In this document: positions 37,498-48,172 of the stretch, piece by piece | Layout of the letters: each line of letters begins with the position of its first letter | Position numbering within the stretch: the first letter of the stretch is position 1 | Origin: Acidobacteriota bacterium | Lineage (GTDB): Bacteria > Acidobacteriota > Terriglobia > Acidiferrales > UBA7541 | Assembly (NCBI GenBank): GCA_003224055.1 | Contig: QHYE01000024.1 | Location: 1 to 64,000, forward strand | Length of the DNA stretch: 64,000 nucleotides | Direction: 5' to 3' | Translations under genes and position numbers: made by a program | The notes under the pieces: model-generated | What the model was told of the DNA's origin: nothing | What the model saw: only the letters and a program-made list of their open reading frames with translations | Database searches by the model: none

Positions 37498-37575
37498 TCG
37501 GCCTGTACCCAGGAACCCGCCTGACGCGGACAGCGCGAAAGAATGGGCCACCCCCCAGAGGAAGGACAATAGCGG

Positions 37576-38070
37576 CTAGGGCTCTTGCCCAAACATTTTG
37601 TCGAAAATCCATTCTGGCGCCGCATGAGCAGGTCCCGCCGCCACGGTCTTAATGATGCGGGTTCCGATAATCTCTTTGATCGCCTGCCAATTCTTCTCGA
37701 TCGAATCTATTTGAACCTTAAAATGTCCCGGCGATACAGTCCCGCGTTTGATAAATGCTTGGCGCGCAGCCTTTCGATCACCGTCGAACCACCAAGTCAC
37801 GGTTCCTATTTGTTGAAGCCTGCGGACTCGCGAAAGGTCCAATAAAGAGAACCCCCAATCAATCACGGTGGATTGGCCTGTTTGCAAAAGCCTAGAAATG
37901 AATGCATCAGGATTCGCTTGAAGAAGTTCAATCAGTGACAGGTTAGACTGCGTGCCGAGCCCGCGTTGAAGTTGATCGAACTCCAGATGCAAAAATCCCT
38001 TCTGTCGTTCGAGCCATTCTGAGTACGATGTCTTCCCCGAACCAGGAATTCCACATACATGCACAATCAC
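37576..38070 (-). CDS. P-loop kinase/ATPase (zeta-toxin/AAA_33-like)
   Basis: Walker A MIVHVCGIPGSGKTSYSEWLERQKGFLHLEFDQL; TVIDWGFSLLDLSRVRRLQQIGTVTWWFDGDRKAARQAFIKRG. Confidence 0.7.
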   Translation of the reverse strand: MIVHVCGIPGSGKTSYSEWLERQKGFLHLEFDQLQRGLGTQSNLSLIELLQANPDAFISRLLQTGQSTVIDWGFSLLDLSRVRRLQQIGTVTWWFDGDRKAARQAFIKRGTVSPGHFKVQIDSIEKNWQAIKEIIGTRIIKTVAAGPAHAAPEWIFDKMFGQEP

Positions 38071-38504
38071 CGTACTAAGAACGGTGGGGAGAGAGGCAAG
38101 ATTTTGGTAGAGTCCTTTGTTGACGGGAAAAAATGTGGCAGGAAGAGTCGAGGGGCTCGCAATTTGCGGGGTCAGCTGAGGGTGAAGTTCGCGGCATGCT
38201 AAAAAGCATTAATGAGAAAATTAAAAAGCATATCGGGGGCCCTGGACTTCCTAAGTGAGTCGAACAATCCCCAGGCAGGTACCCGTGAGCGGTTTTGACG
38301 ACCGGAGCTTCTGAATTTCCCAAACTACTTTCCGCGGCTCTTTTCTTAAGATTTTCCGTTTTCCGGCCTTAGAACAAGCACGGGTCTGAAGACCCACCAC
38401 CAATACGTTACGGAGCGCGAGGTGTTGTATCATCCCACGGCGCGGGCGCTAGGAAATCGCGGCTGCGATGGGCACACGCCGCAACTAGGGGCATGAGGGG
38501 AATC

Positions 38505-39623
38505 ATGAGGCAAAAGCCCTGTTTGATCGCGATTCTGTTTTTGGCTACGACTGCTCCGGCACAAACGCCACCACTGCCGCTGGTTTCTCCCGAAGTTCAC
38601 GCCGACCGGCGCGTCACGTTCCGCTTCCGCGGGCCTAACGTCAAGGAAGTTGCCGTTTCCCTCGAAGGCGCCGCGAAACCGTTCCCCATGCAAAAGGACG
38701 ATGCGGGCGTGTGGAGCGTGACCACCGAACCGCTGGCTCCTGATTTTTATGGGTACACGATCATCGCCGACGGCGTGGGGCTCTTCGATCCTTCGAACTA
38801 CGCTATCAAGCCCAATTTTCTCTACCGGGCCAGCGAAGTGCACGTGCCTGGGCCGGCGTCGCTTCCCTGGGAAACCGCCGACGTGCCGCGCGGCGAGGTT
38901 CATCATCATTTCTACAAGTCCGGTGTGGTGGGCGATGATCGCGGCTTTTTTGTTTACACGCCGCCGGGATACGATCCCCGCGGCAAGCAGTCGTATCCGG
39001 TGCTCTACCTGCTGCACGGCTACAGCGACGATGCGAATGCCTGGACGGCGGTGGGCCGCGCCAACGTGATCCTGGACAACCTGATTGCGCAGGGCAAAGC
39101 CAAGCCCATGCTCGTGGTGATGCCGCTGGGCTACGGCGCGCCGGAGGTGCTGACTCCCAATTCCGGCGTATTCCGCGACCGCGCGCTGACGGAGCGAAAC
39201 TTCGATCAATTCCGCGAAGCACTGCTCAAAGAGGTGATCCCGCGCGTCGAAGGCGAGTATCTGGTGGTGAAGGACCGCAACGCGCGCGCCGTCGCGGGGC
39301 TTTCCATGGGCGGCTCCGAATCTTTGCTGACGGGGCTGAACACGCTGAAGCAGTTTGCGTGGATCGGGGCTTTCAGCTCCGGAGGGATTTCCGAAGAGTT
39401 TGACAAGGAATTCCCAGGGCTGGGCGCCAAGGCCGGGCCGCAACCGCGCTTGCTATGGGTTGCGTGCGGGACGGACGATCGATTGATCGAGATCAACCGC
39501 AAGTTTCGCGCGTGGCTGGCGTCCAAAGAGATTCAGCACGTGGACATCGAAACGCCTGGGGCGCACACGTGGATGGTCTGGCGACGCAATTTGACGGATT
39601 TCAGTTCGCTGCTATTTCGCTGA
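38505..39623 (+). CDS. Secreted esterase (alpha/beta-hydrolase, esterase D / XynZ-type) with N-terminal CBM48/E-set-like domain
   Basis: MRQKPCLIAILFLATTAPAQTPP signal; RRVTFRFRGPNVKEVAVSLEGAAKPFPMQKDDAGVWSVTTEPLAPDFYGYTIIADG; YPVLYLLHGYSDDANAWTAVGRAN...AVAGLSMGGSESLLTGL. Confidence 0.92.
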   Translation: MRQKPCLIAILFLATTAPAQTPPLPLVSPEVHADRRVTFRFRGPNVKEVAVSLEGAAKPFPMQKDDAGVWSVTTEPLAPDFYGYTIIADGVGLFDPSNYAIKPNFLYRASEVHVPGPASLPWETADVPRGEVHHHFYKSGVVGDDRGFFVYTPPGYDPRGKQSYPVLYLLHGYSDDANAWTAVGRANVILDNLIAQGKAKPMLVVMPLGYGAPEVLTPNSGVFRDRALTERNFDQFREALLKEVIPRVEGEYLVVKDRNARAVAGLSMGGSESLLTGLNTLKQFAWIGAFSSGGISEEFDKEFPGLGAKAGPQPRLLWVACGTDDRLIEINRKFRAWLASKEIQHVDIETPGAHTWMVWRRNLTDFSSLLFR

Positions 39624-39630
39624 GGGAGCC

Positions 39631-40125
39631 ATGAAAATGAGGAACGGGATTTCTGCAAGAGCGGCGAAGATGCTACTCGGCGTCGCGGCGCTGGCGATGC
39701 TGCTTGGCGCCGTGGGCGCAGGATTACACGGTCGGGGGCACGGTCAGGGGCAGACGGCTGCTCACGGAGTGGTCACGCCGCTGGCGAGCGCCAACCTCGT
39801 TTTCGACGGCGAACCAACGTGTCTCAAAGTGGCCCGCGAGAACGGCGATCCAGATATCGGCGCTTCCACGTTTCTTCTCGAGGCGCCTTCGGGGTGCGTG
39901 GTTCCCGCACACTATCACACCGCGGAAGAACAGTTGATGGTGGTTCGCGGCGACGTGCTCACCGGGATGGGCGGCATGGCGGAAACCACGATGGGCCCCG
40001 GCGGGTTCGCTATGATGCCCAGCAAAGCGATGCACTGGTTCACGTGCAAATCGAAGATAACCTGCCTGATGTTCGTGACGTTCGACCGAAAGTACGACAT
40101 CGTCTGGGCCCAGCCGGCGAAATAG
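39631..40125 (+). CDS. Exported cupin-domain protein
   Basis: SGCVVPAHYHTAEEQLMVVRGDVLTGMGGMAETTMGPGGFAMMPSKAMHWFTCKSKITCLMFVTFDRKYDIVW; cupin HxH..E..H motif. Confidence 0.88.
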   Translation: MKMRNGISARAAKMLLGVAALAMLLGAVGAGLHGRGHGQGQTAAHGVVTPLASANLVFDGEPTCLKVARENGDPDIGASTFLLEAPSGCVVPAHYHTAEEQLMVVRGDVLTGMGGMAETTMGPGGFAMMPSKAMHWFTCKSKITCLMFVTFDRKYDIVWAQPAK

Positions 40126-40211
40126 CAGGCAACGAAATTGACGCCGTTTGCTTCTGCTCTTACGATGAAGAGGAGCGCAGACTTCCCGCGAGCAAGGTGA
40201 ACGGATACCGC

Positions 40212-40990
40212 GTGAAAGCTAAACATTTTGGGTTCGCGATGTTCCTGCTGCTGCCGCTGGCGGCAAGCGCGCAGACGGCGGTCGAAATCGTGAATAAGTC
40301 CCTGGCTGCGCGCGGCGGCGCCGAGAAGATCAAGGCGATTCAGTCAGAGCGCGTTACCGGCCGCGTCACGTTCGGACCGGGACTGGAGGGCAGTCTCGTC
40401 GCGGAGCTCAAGCGCCCGCATAAGCTGCGCGTTGAGATTACGGTCGTGGACCAGAAAATTATCCGCGTCTATGACGGCAAGTCCGCGGGCTGGGTGGTCA
40501 ATCCGTTCGCAGAGAAGAAGGACGCGCAGCCGATGTCCCGGAAGATTTGAAGAGCGTTTCGGAAGAATCCGATTTCGACGGGCCGTTTATCGATTACAAG
40601 GCCAAAGGCAATCAGATTGAGTTGGTGGGCAAAGAGGAACTGCAGGGCAAGCCCGCCTACCGGATCAAGCTGACGAACAAGATCGGCAACATCCGCTTTT
40701 ATCTTTTTGACGCGACTTCCTTTTTGCCGGCGAAGTGGGAAGAAACGCGCGTGGTGGAAGGCAAAGAGACACCGTGGGAATCGTTTTTCTCGGACTATCG
40801 CGAGGTAAATGGCGTGAAGTATGCGTTCATGATCGACTCGGACAGTCCCGGGACGGACTTGAAGCAAACGGTGGTCGCCGAGAAGATTGAGATCAACGCG
40901 CAAATCGACGAAACGCGCTTCGCCAAACCCGTTGTCCCGGAAGCACCAGCTGCATCCCCGGCGCCGACCAGCCCGCCGCCATCGGACTAA
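40212..40990 (+). pseudogene. Periplasmic outer-membrane lipoprotein-sorting/LolA-like protein split by a -1 frameshift
   Basis: Part 1 VKAKHFGFAMFLLLPLAASAQTAVEIVNKSLAARGGAEKIKAIQSERVTGRVTFGPGLEGSLVAELKRPHKLRVEI...VNPFAEKKDAQPMS; part 2 in another frame EDLKSVSEESDFDGPFIDYKAKGNQIELVGKEELQGKPAYRIKLTNKIGNIRFYLFDATSFLPAKWEETRVVEG. One added C near 40536-40539 gives PMSPEDLK. Confidence 0.78.
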
Positions 40991-41032
40991 CGCTTCCGAC
41001 GAAGAGATGTTACCTGGTATCCGGAAGACGCG

Positions 41033-42004
41033 CTAATTTTTTGAGGGCTTGTGTGCGGAATGCAGGTGGTACAGATTCGCGATCGAATACGTCACGCCGC
41101 CAAAAAATGTGACGCGCGGCAGGTCTCCATAGACTGCAAAATAGGCTCCAGCATCCAGAATCAAGCGGGGGCTCACGTTGTAGGTGGCGGCATGAAGAAG
41201 GGTCATCGTCGCGGGAGTCGCGGCATTTGTTCTGCTGAAACCGGCAATCTCGCCCGTATATCCCCACTTCCCCGTCAGCGGATGGAAATACGATAATGCG
41301 GTGAAGTAATTACGGTCATATCCGCTGGCGCCCGGTCTCCCAACGAATTGCACGCCTTCGTTTATGTCAATGTGGTGTTTCCCGAGGTCCTTACTGAACA
41401 GCATTTGGACGGAATGACCGGATTCGCCGGCCCCGAGCCCGGCCGAGGCAGTCGGCAGCGTCGCCACGTAGAGCACTGCAACCTTTGGGATGGCCTTCTT
41501 CTGAGGAATCATTGCGAATTTGAATCCCGCGCCGGAGTCACCCATTCCGGCCACGCCAGCGTCCCGCTGAATCGGATTGTTGAGAAACCATAGCTCGAGG
41601 TTTTTGAAAACGCCCCATTTCAATAGACCGTTGATATTCTGATGTCCCTTCGCGGCTTCAAATCCATATTCGACCTCGAAAACACCGCGCTGCACTGTTT
41701 CTGCTGTTGACGCAAACGTAGGGCGATTCGGCACGGCCACGAGTTCGACTTGCGCCGCCTGGGCGTGAAGGGGTGCGGACTGCGTGAGACCCGCGAGCAA
41801 GAAGAAGGCGAGGGCGCAAGATCGTCTGGTAAGTATTCTCAATTTGTCTCCGCTGGAGAAGCGAACACCTGTGGACGCTATATCCGCGTTTCTTGCGGCC
41901 GTTTTGGCGACCGCGACAGCAGGATCGTGCCGCAGGAGAATCTGACTTTTATTAACTATAGTGAACCTTCTGATGAAACTACGCTTAATCTGTTTGCATG
42001 TCAA
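41033..42004 (-). CDS. Outer-membrane transporter-like protein (Phenol_MetA_deg family)
   Basis: VELVAVPNRPTFASTAETVQRGVFEVEYGFEAAKGHQNINGLLKWGVFKNLELWFLNNPIQRDAGVAGMGDSGAGFKFAMIPQ...SPRLILDAGAYFAVYGDLPRVTFFGGVTYSIANLY. Confidence 0.7.
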   Translation of the reverse strand: MTCKQIKRSFIRRFTIVNKSQILLRHDPAVAVAKTAARNADIASTGVRFSSGDKLRILTRRSCALAFFLLAGLTQSAPLHAQAAQVELVAVPNRPTFASTAETVQRGVFEVEYGFEAAKGHQNINGLLKWGVFKNLELWFLNNPIQRDAGVAGMGDSGAGFKFAMIPQKKAIPKVAVLYVATLPTASAGLGAGESGHSVQMLFSKDLGKHHIDINEGVQFVGRPGASGYDRNYFTALSYFHPLTGKWGYTGEIAGFSRTNAATPATMTLLHAATYNVSPRLILDAGAYFAVYGDLPRVTFFGGVTYSIANLYHLHSAHKPSKN

Positions 42005-42139
42005 CTACATCCCGGCCATCGGTTGCGGCAGTCACAACATCCTTGATTCGCGTGAATCGGCCATTACCGGCTTGGGGAGAGATGCTGCGTTGAGCCATTG
42101 ACAAGGCACTTGGCCTTTTACTTGCGCTATCCTGCCTGA

Positions 42140-42334
42140 GTGTCACAGCCGCTCGAAGAAAAGGCGAGTACTTCCACCGCGGGCCTTTGCGCCGTTTGCC
42201 GGCATGCGCGGCGCATTGAATCTTCACACGGCTCCGTCTTCTATCTCTGCGAACTCTCCCACACCGATCCGCGTTTCCCGAAATATCCCCGGCTTCCCGT
42301 TCTCTCTTGCGACGGTTACAGGAAGAAACTGTAG
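42140..42334 (+). CDS. Small Cys-rich protein, unknown function
   Basis: 64 aa with CxxC...C...C: LCAVCRHARRIESSHGSVFYLCELSHTDPRFPKYPRLPVLSCDGYRKKL; GTG start. Confidence 0.65.
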   Translation: MSQPLEEKASTSTAGLCAVCRHARRIESSHGSVFYLCELSHTDPRFPKYPRLPVLSCDGYRKKL

Positions 42335-42431
42335 CAGCGGGCTTTCGACTCACATCGATATTGTTCTTTATAAGGTTATGTCACTTTATGGTAAGTTATG
42401 CGGCGGATCGTCCATCCGGTGAGGTCTTTTC

Positions 42432-43769
<1,338 letters not shown>

Positions 43770-44169
43770 CGCAAACTGTGGAGCGGGATCGCCCCACCAC
43801 TTCGCGGAAGGAATTGCTACCCGCGCGTGGCTATCCACGATAGTTTCCGAGTTGTCGACAATCCGGGAGTTGTAGATCTTCAGCCAACACTGCGCCGTTC
43901 GTGGAGAGTAACCCGCCGTCGCAGAAAGAAACCTGCAGAAAGCGTCTCGGCAAGTTTATGACAAAGGCTCTGCCGGTCTGTCCCAGGCATTTCGCTTCCC
44001 GTATTGGTGACGGCGCGAAAAGGAAATACTTCTCGTACACAGGTGAGTAGAACTGATCGTTCAGCGACCTTGGCTCACGCGAAGATATTACCAGATGCGG
44101 GACGTCATAGATTGAGATTCTCCTTGACATTGACAGCTCCATAGGGCAGCCTGCCGACCATCTCAAGGC

Positions 44170-45281
44170 ACAACGAGCGCAGCCCAGAGCGTGACCTTGA
44201 CGAATACTGGCAGCGGGACCTTAACCATTACTGGCTTCTCGTTCGCTGGCACGAACCCCTCCGACTTCACCTTGTCGTCCACCGGCTGCAAACAGAGTCA
44301 GAGCCTCGCGGTCGGCGCGAGTTGCGCGTTCGGCATCGCGTTCGCGCCGCAGGCCGTTGGAAACCGTTCAGCGACTCTACAGATTACTGACAACTCCGCA
44401 CAAAGTCCGCGGAGTGTGACACTAACCGGCGTGGGCCTTGCCCCGCCCACTGTGGCGCTCTCGCCGACAAGCCTGAACTTCGCAGCTCAAATCGTCGACA
44501 GCACGAGTCCCGGGCAATCCGTCACACTCACCACAAGCGGCAGCGGGACTCTGGCTATCGTCTCGATTAGCACCACCACCAGCGATTTCGGAGCTAGCAA
44601 CAATTGCGGCAACAGCGTGGCCGGAGGAGCGACCTGCACCATCACGGTCACATTCACGCCCACCGCCGCTGGCGGCAGAGCGGGGACGATCGTCATCGCG
44701 AGTAACGCCGCAAACGGCACGCAGATGGTCTCCCTTTCGGGGCCGGGAACGGATTTTTCCATATCTCCTGCTGCGGGCTCACCTAACTCCGCGACTATCA
44801 CTGCGGGCCAGTCGGCAACATATACGGTGAGCGCTTCAGGCGCGAGCGGGTTTAGTGGGACGGTGTCCTTTTCTTGCTCGGACCTAGCTTTTCAATCCAG
44901 TTGCAGCGTCTCTCCCAACTCGGTGATGGTGAACGGCACGACCGCTCAAAACGCGACAGTTACGGTCACAACGACAGCCCGATCTGCCCTGCCACCGCGC
45001 TGGCGCCCGCCAATTCTTCCGCCAAACTTGCGTGTTACGCCAGGGCTGCTGCTATTACTGAGCCTGGTGATACTGACCAGGGCGCTTCGGCGGCGATCCC
45101 GCAGGCGGCGAGCCTGGGTCGGGCTGGCAGCAATGCTGATTGCTGCCGCGCTCTTCTTTGGCTGCGGCGGAGGAGCGTCTCCTCCACAAAACGGCACTCC
45201 GGCAGGAACTTACACGATCACGGTAAGCGCCACGTCCGCAGGGGTAACCCGCTCAACATGCTGAGCCTGACGGTGAGGTAA
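44170..45281 (+). pseudogene. 5'-truncated choice-of-anchor-D/ASPM-SPD-2-Hydin-like protein with late frameshift
   Basis: Readable from GTTSAAQSVTLTNTGSGTLTITGFSFAGTNPSDFTLSSTGCKQSQSLAVGASCAFGIAFAP...; no signal peptide or first half-domain; near the C-terminus AGVTRST continues as LSLTVR* only in another frame (stop 45279-45281). Confidence 0.72.
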
Positions 45282-45371
45282 GGGTAGCGGATGAAATTGA
45301 AAAAGCAGATTCTCGAAACCTCATTTCACTACGGGCTCAGCCGGGAAGAGATTGGTCCAGGAGGTCTCCCA

Positions 45372-46613
45372 ATGCCTCGGAAGTTGAGATGTCTTGCTTA
45401 TTTGCTTTTTGCAGTTTGCATCGCTTTCTTACCGGCGCAGGGCCAGGTGTGACAAACGCCGAGCGGCGCTCACACCAGGCCATGCGTGATCGTCCTTGGA
45501 GTGAACGGAGCTGAATGGGATATCCTCCGTCCGCTGTTGGTTCGAGGGGAGATGCCCAACCTGGCCCGAGTGATCGCGCGAGGGATCTCCGGCAAGATGC
45601 GTACGATATCCGCGCCAAACTGTCCAAAGATCTATTCCATTTTTGAAACCAGCACACCACCCGAAGAGAATGGGATCACGGGGTTCATCGTGCGCGGGAC
45701 AACCGCCAATACCGGCATGCTGAGAACCGAGCCGCTCTGGTCGCTCTTGTCGAATAGCGGGGTCACCGTGGGGATGGCAAACGTGCCTGCCACGTTTCCG
45801 GTGAAGCCGGTGAACGGATACATGATCAGCGGCATGCTTACCCGCGGCAAGAATTGCGAGGACGGCCTGCTATGCTCGCCGAAGCTTTCTGAAGTGCAGG
45901 GCGGAGACGCTGTTTATCCGCCCACGATGGTGGCAGAGCTGGAGTCAAACGTCGGGGATTTTCTGATCGATTGCGCCCGCATGCCTGCGGCGAAAGATTT
46001 CCTCGGACACGAAGTCGCAGCCGTTTACGAATGGTTGGCGCGGGTATCCGCGACGCGTGACCAGCAGAGAAAGCTGTTCGACTACTTGCTGACGAACCAC
46101 CCGACCGATTTCACTTTCCTGGTTCAATCTTGCGAAGACCGCGTGGGCCATTGGCTCTATCCTATCCAGCCGTACAACGTGGGCTATAATCCGAAGCTTC
46201 ACACGATTCAGGTGAACGCTTTCCCGGATCAGTATCGCGCCCTGGATAAAGTTCTGGGAACTATCCTGAAGCATGTGGACGAGAACACCAACCTATTCAT
46301 CATCTCCGACCATGGCATCAAGCCGCTGCGCGAGAGGGAGTCCCACGACGCGCATAAGGACCACGCCGGCACTACCCCCATTATCGCGAAACACGACTTC
46401 GAGGATGGTGACGAGGTCCCGGGCGTGTTTGTGGCCATGGGGCCAGGCATCAAGAAGGGCGCTCGCATTATGGGACTGCCCATGAGCATCTTCGACATCG
46501 CACCTACCATCCTGCACATCTACAGCACCCCAGTGCCGACACGGATGAGGGGGCGAGTACTGACGGAGATCTTTGAAGACACTAAGGGCGCAAATGTAGT
46601 TTCCGTCCGTTAG
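45372..46613 (+). CDS. Alkaline-phosphatase-fold (type I phosphodiesterase/nucleotide pyrophosphatase) protein; signal-peptide segment separated by an in-frame TGA at 45450
   Basis: MPRKLRCLAYLLFAVCIAFLPAQGQV-TGA-QTPSGAHTRPCVIVLGVNGAEWDILRPLLVRGEMPNLARVIARGISGKMRTISAPNCPKIYSIFETSTPPEENGITGF...LFIISDHGIKPLRERESHDAHKDHAGTTPIIAKHD. Confidence 0.8.
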
Positions 46614-46728
46614 CGTGTGGAGCATTGCGCCTATCACTACCGGCCGCAGTGCGCAGGATCATCAAGAGAAAAGGATGCGGCAGAGCGTCACATCATGTCA
46701 CGCTCTGCCGGAGATAGGTCCGTTCTCG

Positions 46729-47673
46729 CTATTGCAAAGGTTGCTGTGGCAAAGGCTCGTCAGGATTCGCCGGAGGGCTGGCAGGAGCAGGACTCTCTAC
46801 CGGTATTTTCTGAGAGGCGGGCGTCAGGCTTGGAGTAAGCTCCGAATTTCTATACTTCGGAGCACTCACGTATCCGCTCACGCGGTCTCGGTCAATTTTG
46901 TTGATGACCACTTGCACGGGTTGCGGATCATCCGTGCGGTGGATCCAGATCGGTTCATAGAGGTTTACTTTTTTCTTGCTGAGTTGGTTGTCGTCAACGA
47001 TCATCGCCAGATCGAAGCTCTTGTGCTTGGTGTCCGCTTTGCGCAGAGAGAGCATCAGCGGCCCGTAGCGTTGGAACTGCTTCGATTTCGGCAGGTTGAA
47101 TTCGACGTAGTTCCGTTCTCCCCGTTTTTGCAGGACGACGAGTTCCTCGTGAGTCCTGGCGATGGACCCGTTCAAATCGTCCCGCGTCGCGCTCAAATTT
47201 CCTTCCAGGTCCGAGCGCGTCTTGGCGACGTCGTCTTGCGTGGCTTTGAGCTGCTTTTGCTGGTCTTCCATCCGCGCCTGAAGTTCTTTCAGCCGCTTGC
47301 TCTCCACCGCGCTGTGCTTGCCGGCGGCTTGTTTTGCCGGGGTGTTCGCTTGTGCAGCCGCTGCCGCCGCGGCCTGCTGCGCGATGGTGACTTCATTCAG
47401 CTTTCCAGTCAGCGATTCGATTTGCCCTTGCAGTTGGCCAACCGTCGCGGTCATCTGTTCCTGTTTTCCCGTCAACTGGCCAACCAGTGTCTGCTGGTGG
47501 TACCCATAACCCACAGCAAGACACGCGGCCACGATCGCTGTTCCCGCTGCAATCGCGAGCCAGCGGGCGGTGCTTGTGCCTGATGGATTTTCCGGCTCTT
47601 CTCTTTCCATTCTGTCTCGATACTCTTCCATTGCGACCCTCCCGTGCCTCATTTTTCTCACAACGATGGACAA
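46729..47673 (-). CDS. Membrane-anchored coiled-coil protein, unknown function
   Basis: TM helix ARWLAIAAGTAIVAACLAVGYGY then coiled coil QTLVGQLTGKQEQMTATVGQLQGQIESLTGKLNEV and a C-terminal folded region. Confidence 0.7.
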   Translation of the reverse strand: MSIVVRKMRHGRVAMEEYRDRMEREEPENPSGTSTARWLAIAAGTAIVAACLAVGYGYHQQTLVGQLTGKQEQMTATVGQLQGQIESLTGKLNEVTIAQQAAAAAAAQANTPAKQAAGKHSAVESKRLKELQARMEDQQKQLKATQDDVAKTRSDLEGNLSATRDDLNGSIARTHEELVVLQKRGERNYVEFNLPKSKQFQRYGPLMLSLRKADTKHKSFDLAMIVDDNQLSKKKVNLYEPIWIHRTDDPQPVQVVINKIDRDRVSGYVSAPKYRNSELTPSLTPASQKIPVESPAPASPPANPDEPLPQQPLQ

Positions 47674-48172
47674 ATCTTCACTGCAATCTGCAGCAGCAGC
47701 CGAATGGGCGGATGACAGCCGGCCACGAGATCACCTGAGACGGACAGGTCCATCCCAGCTTCCATTTCGCAAGAGCGTTGCCGTGGCGAGTCTATTTCGC
47801 TCTACTGTAAGTCCAGTTCTGCCAACACTTAACAAGGCATGGTCGCCGCACGCGATTTCTTGACCGGTACTAGACCCTGCATTTTTTCCTGGCGACCAGC
47901 CGACTCTTACCAGGTGGTAGCTTGGTGGGATTCTCCGATTTATCTCCAAGTGCGTTGCTCCGGCTCTTTCCCTGTGCTAGCATCCGCGTCGTCAGGAGAT
48001 CGGACCAGGGAAACTTTGCAGGACCTTCGCCCCCGCCCCACGGGGACCCAGGTGCAGTGGCCACGTTCTCCTCCCTCAGTTCCAACTTGCCCGGCGCAGG
48101 CCCGCGCCCGAATTCTGCTGGACGGACCTCGCCATGCCGACCGCTTTGCGGTCGCCAGAGCCAGGAGGCTTT

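Noticed and set aside
45450-45452. Selenocysteine at the in-frame TGA
   Set aside because: The codon sits at the signal-peptide/mature junction, not an active site, and I saw no SECIS-like hairpin right after it; reported instead as a nonsense or readthrough candidate.
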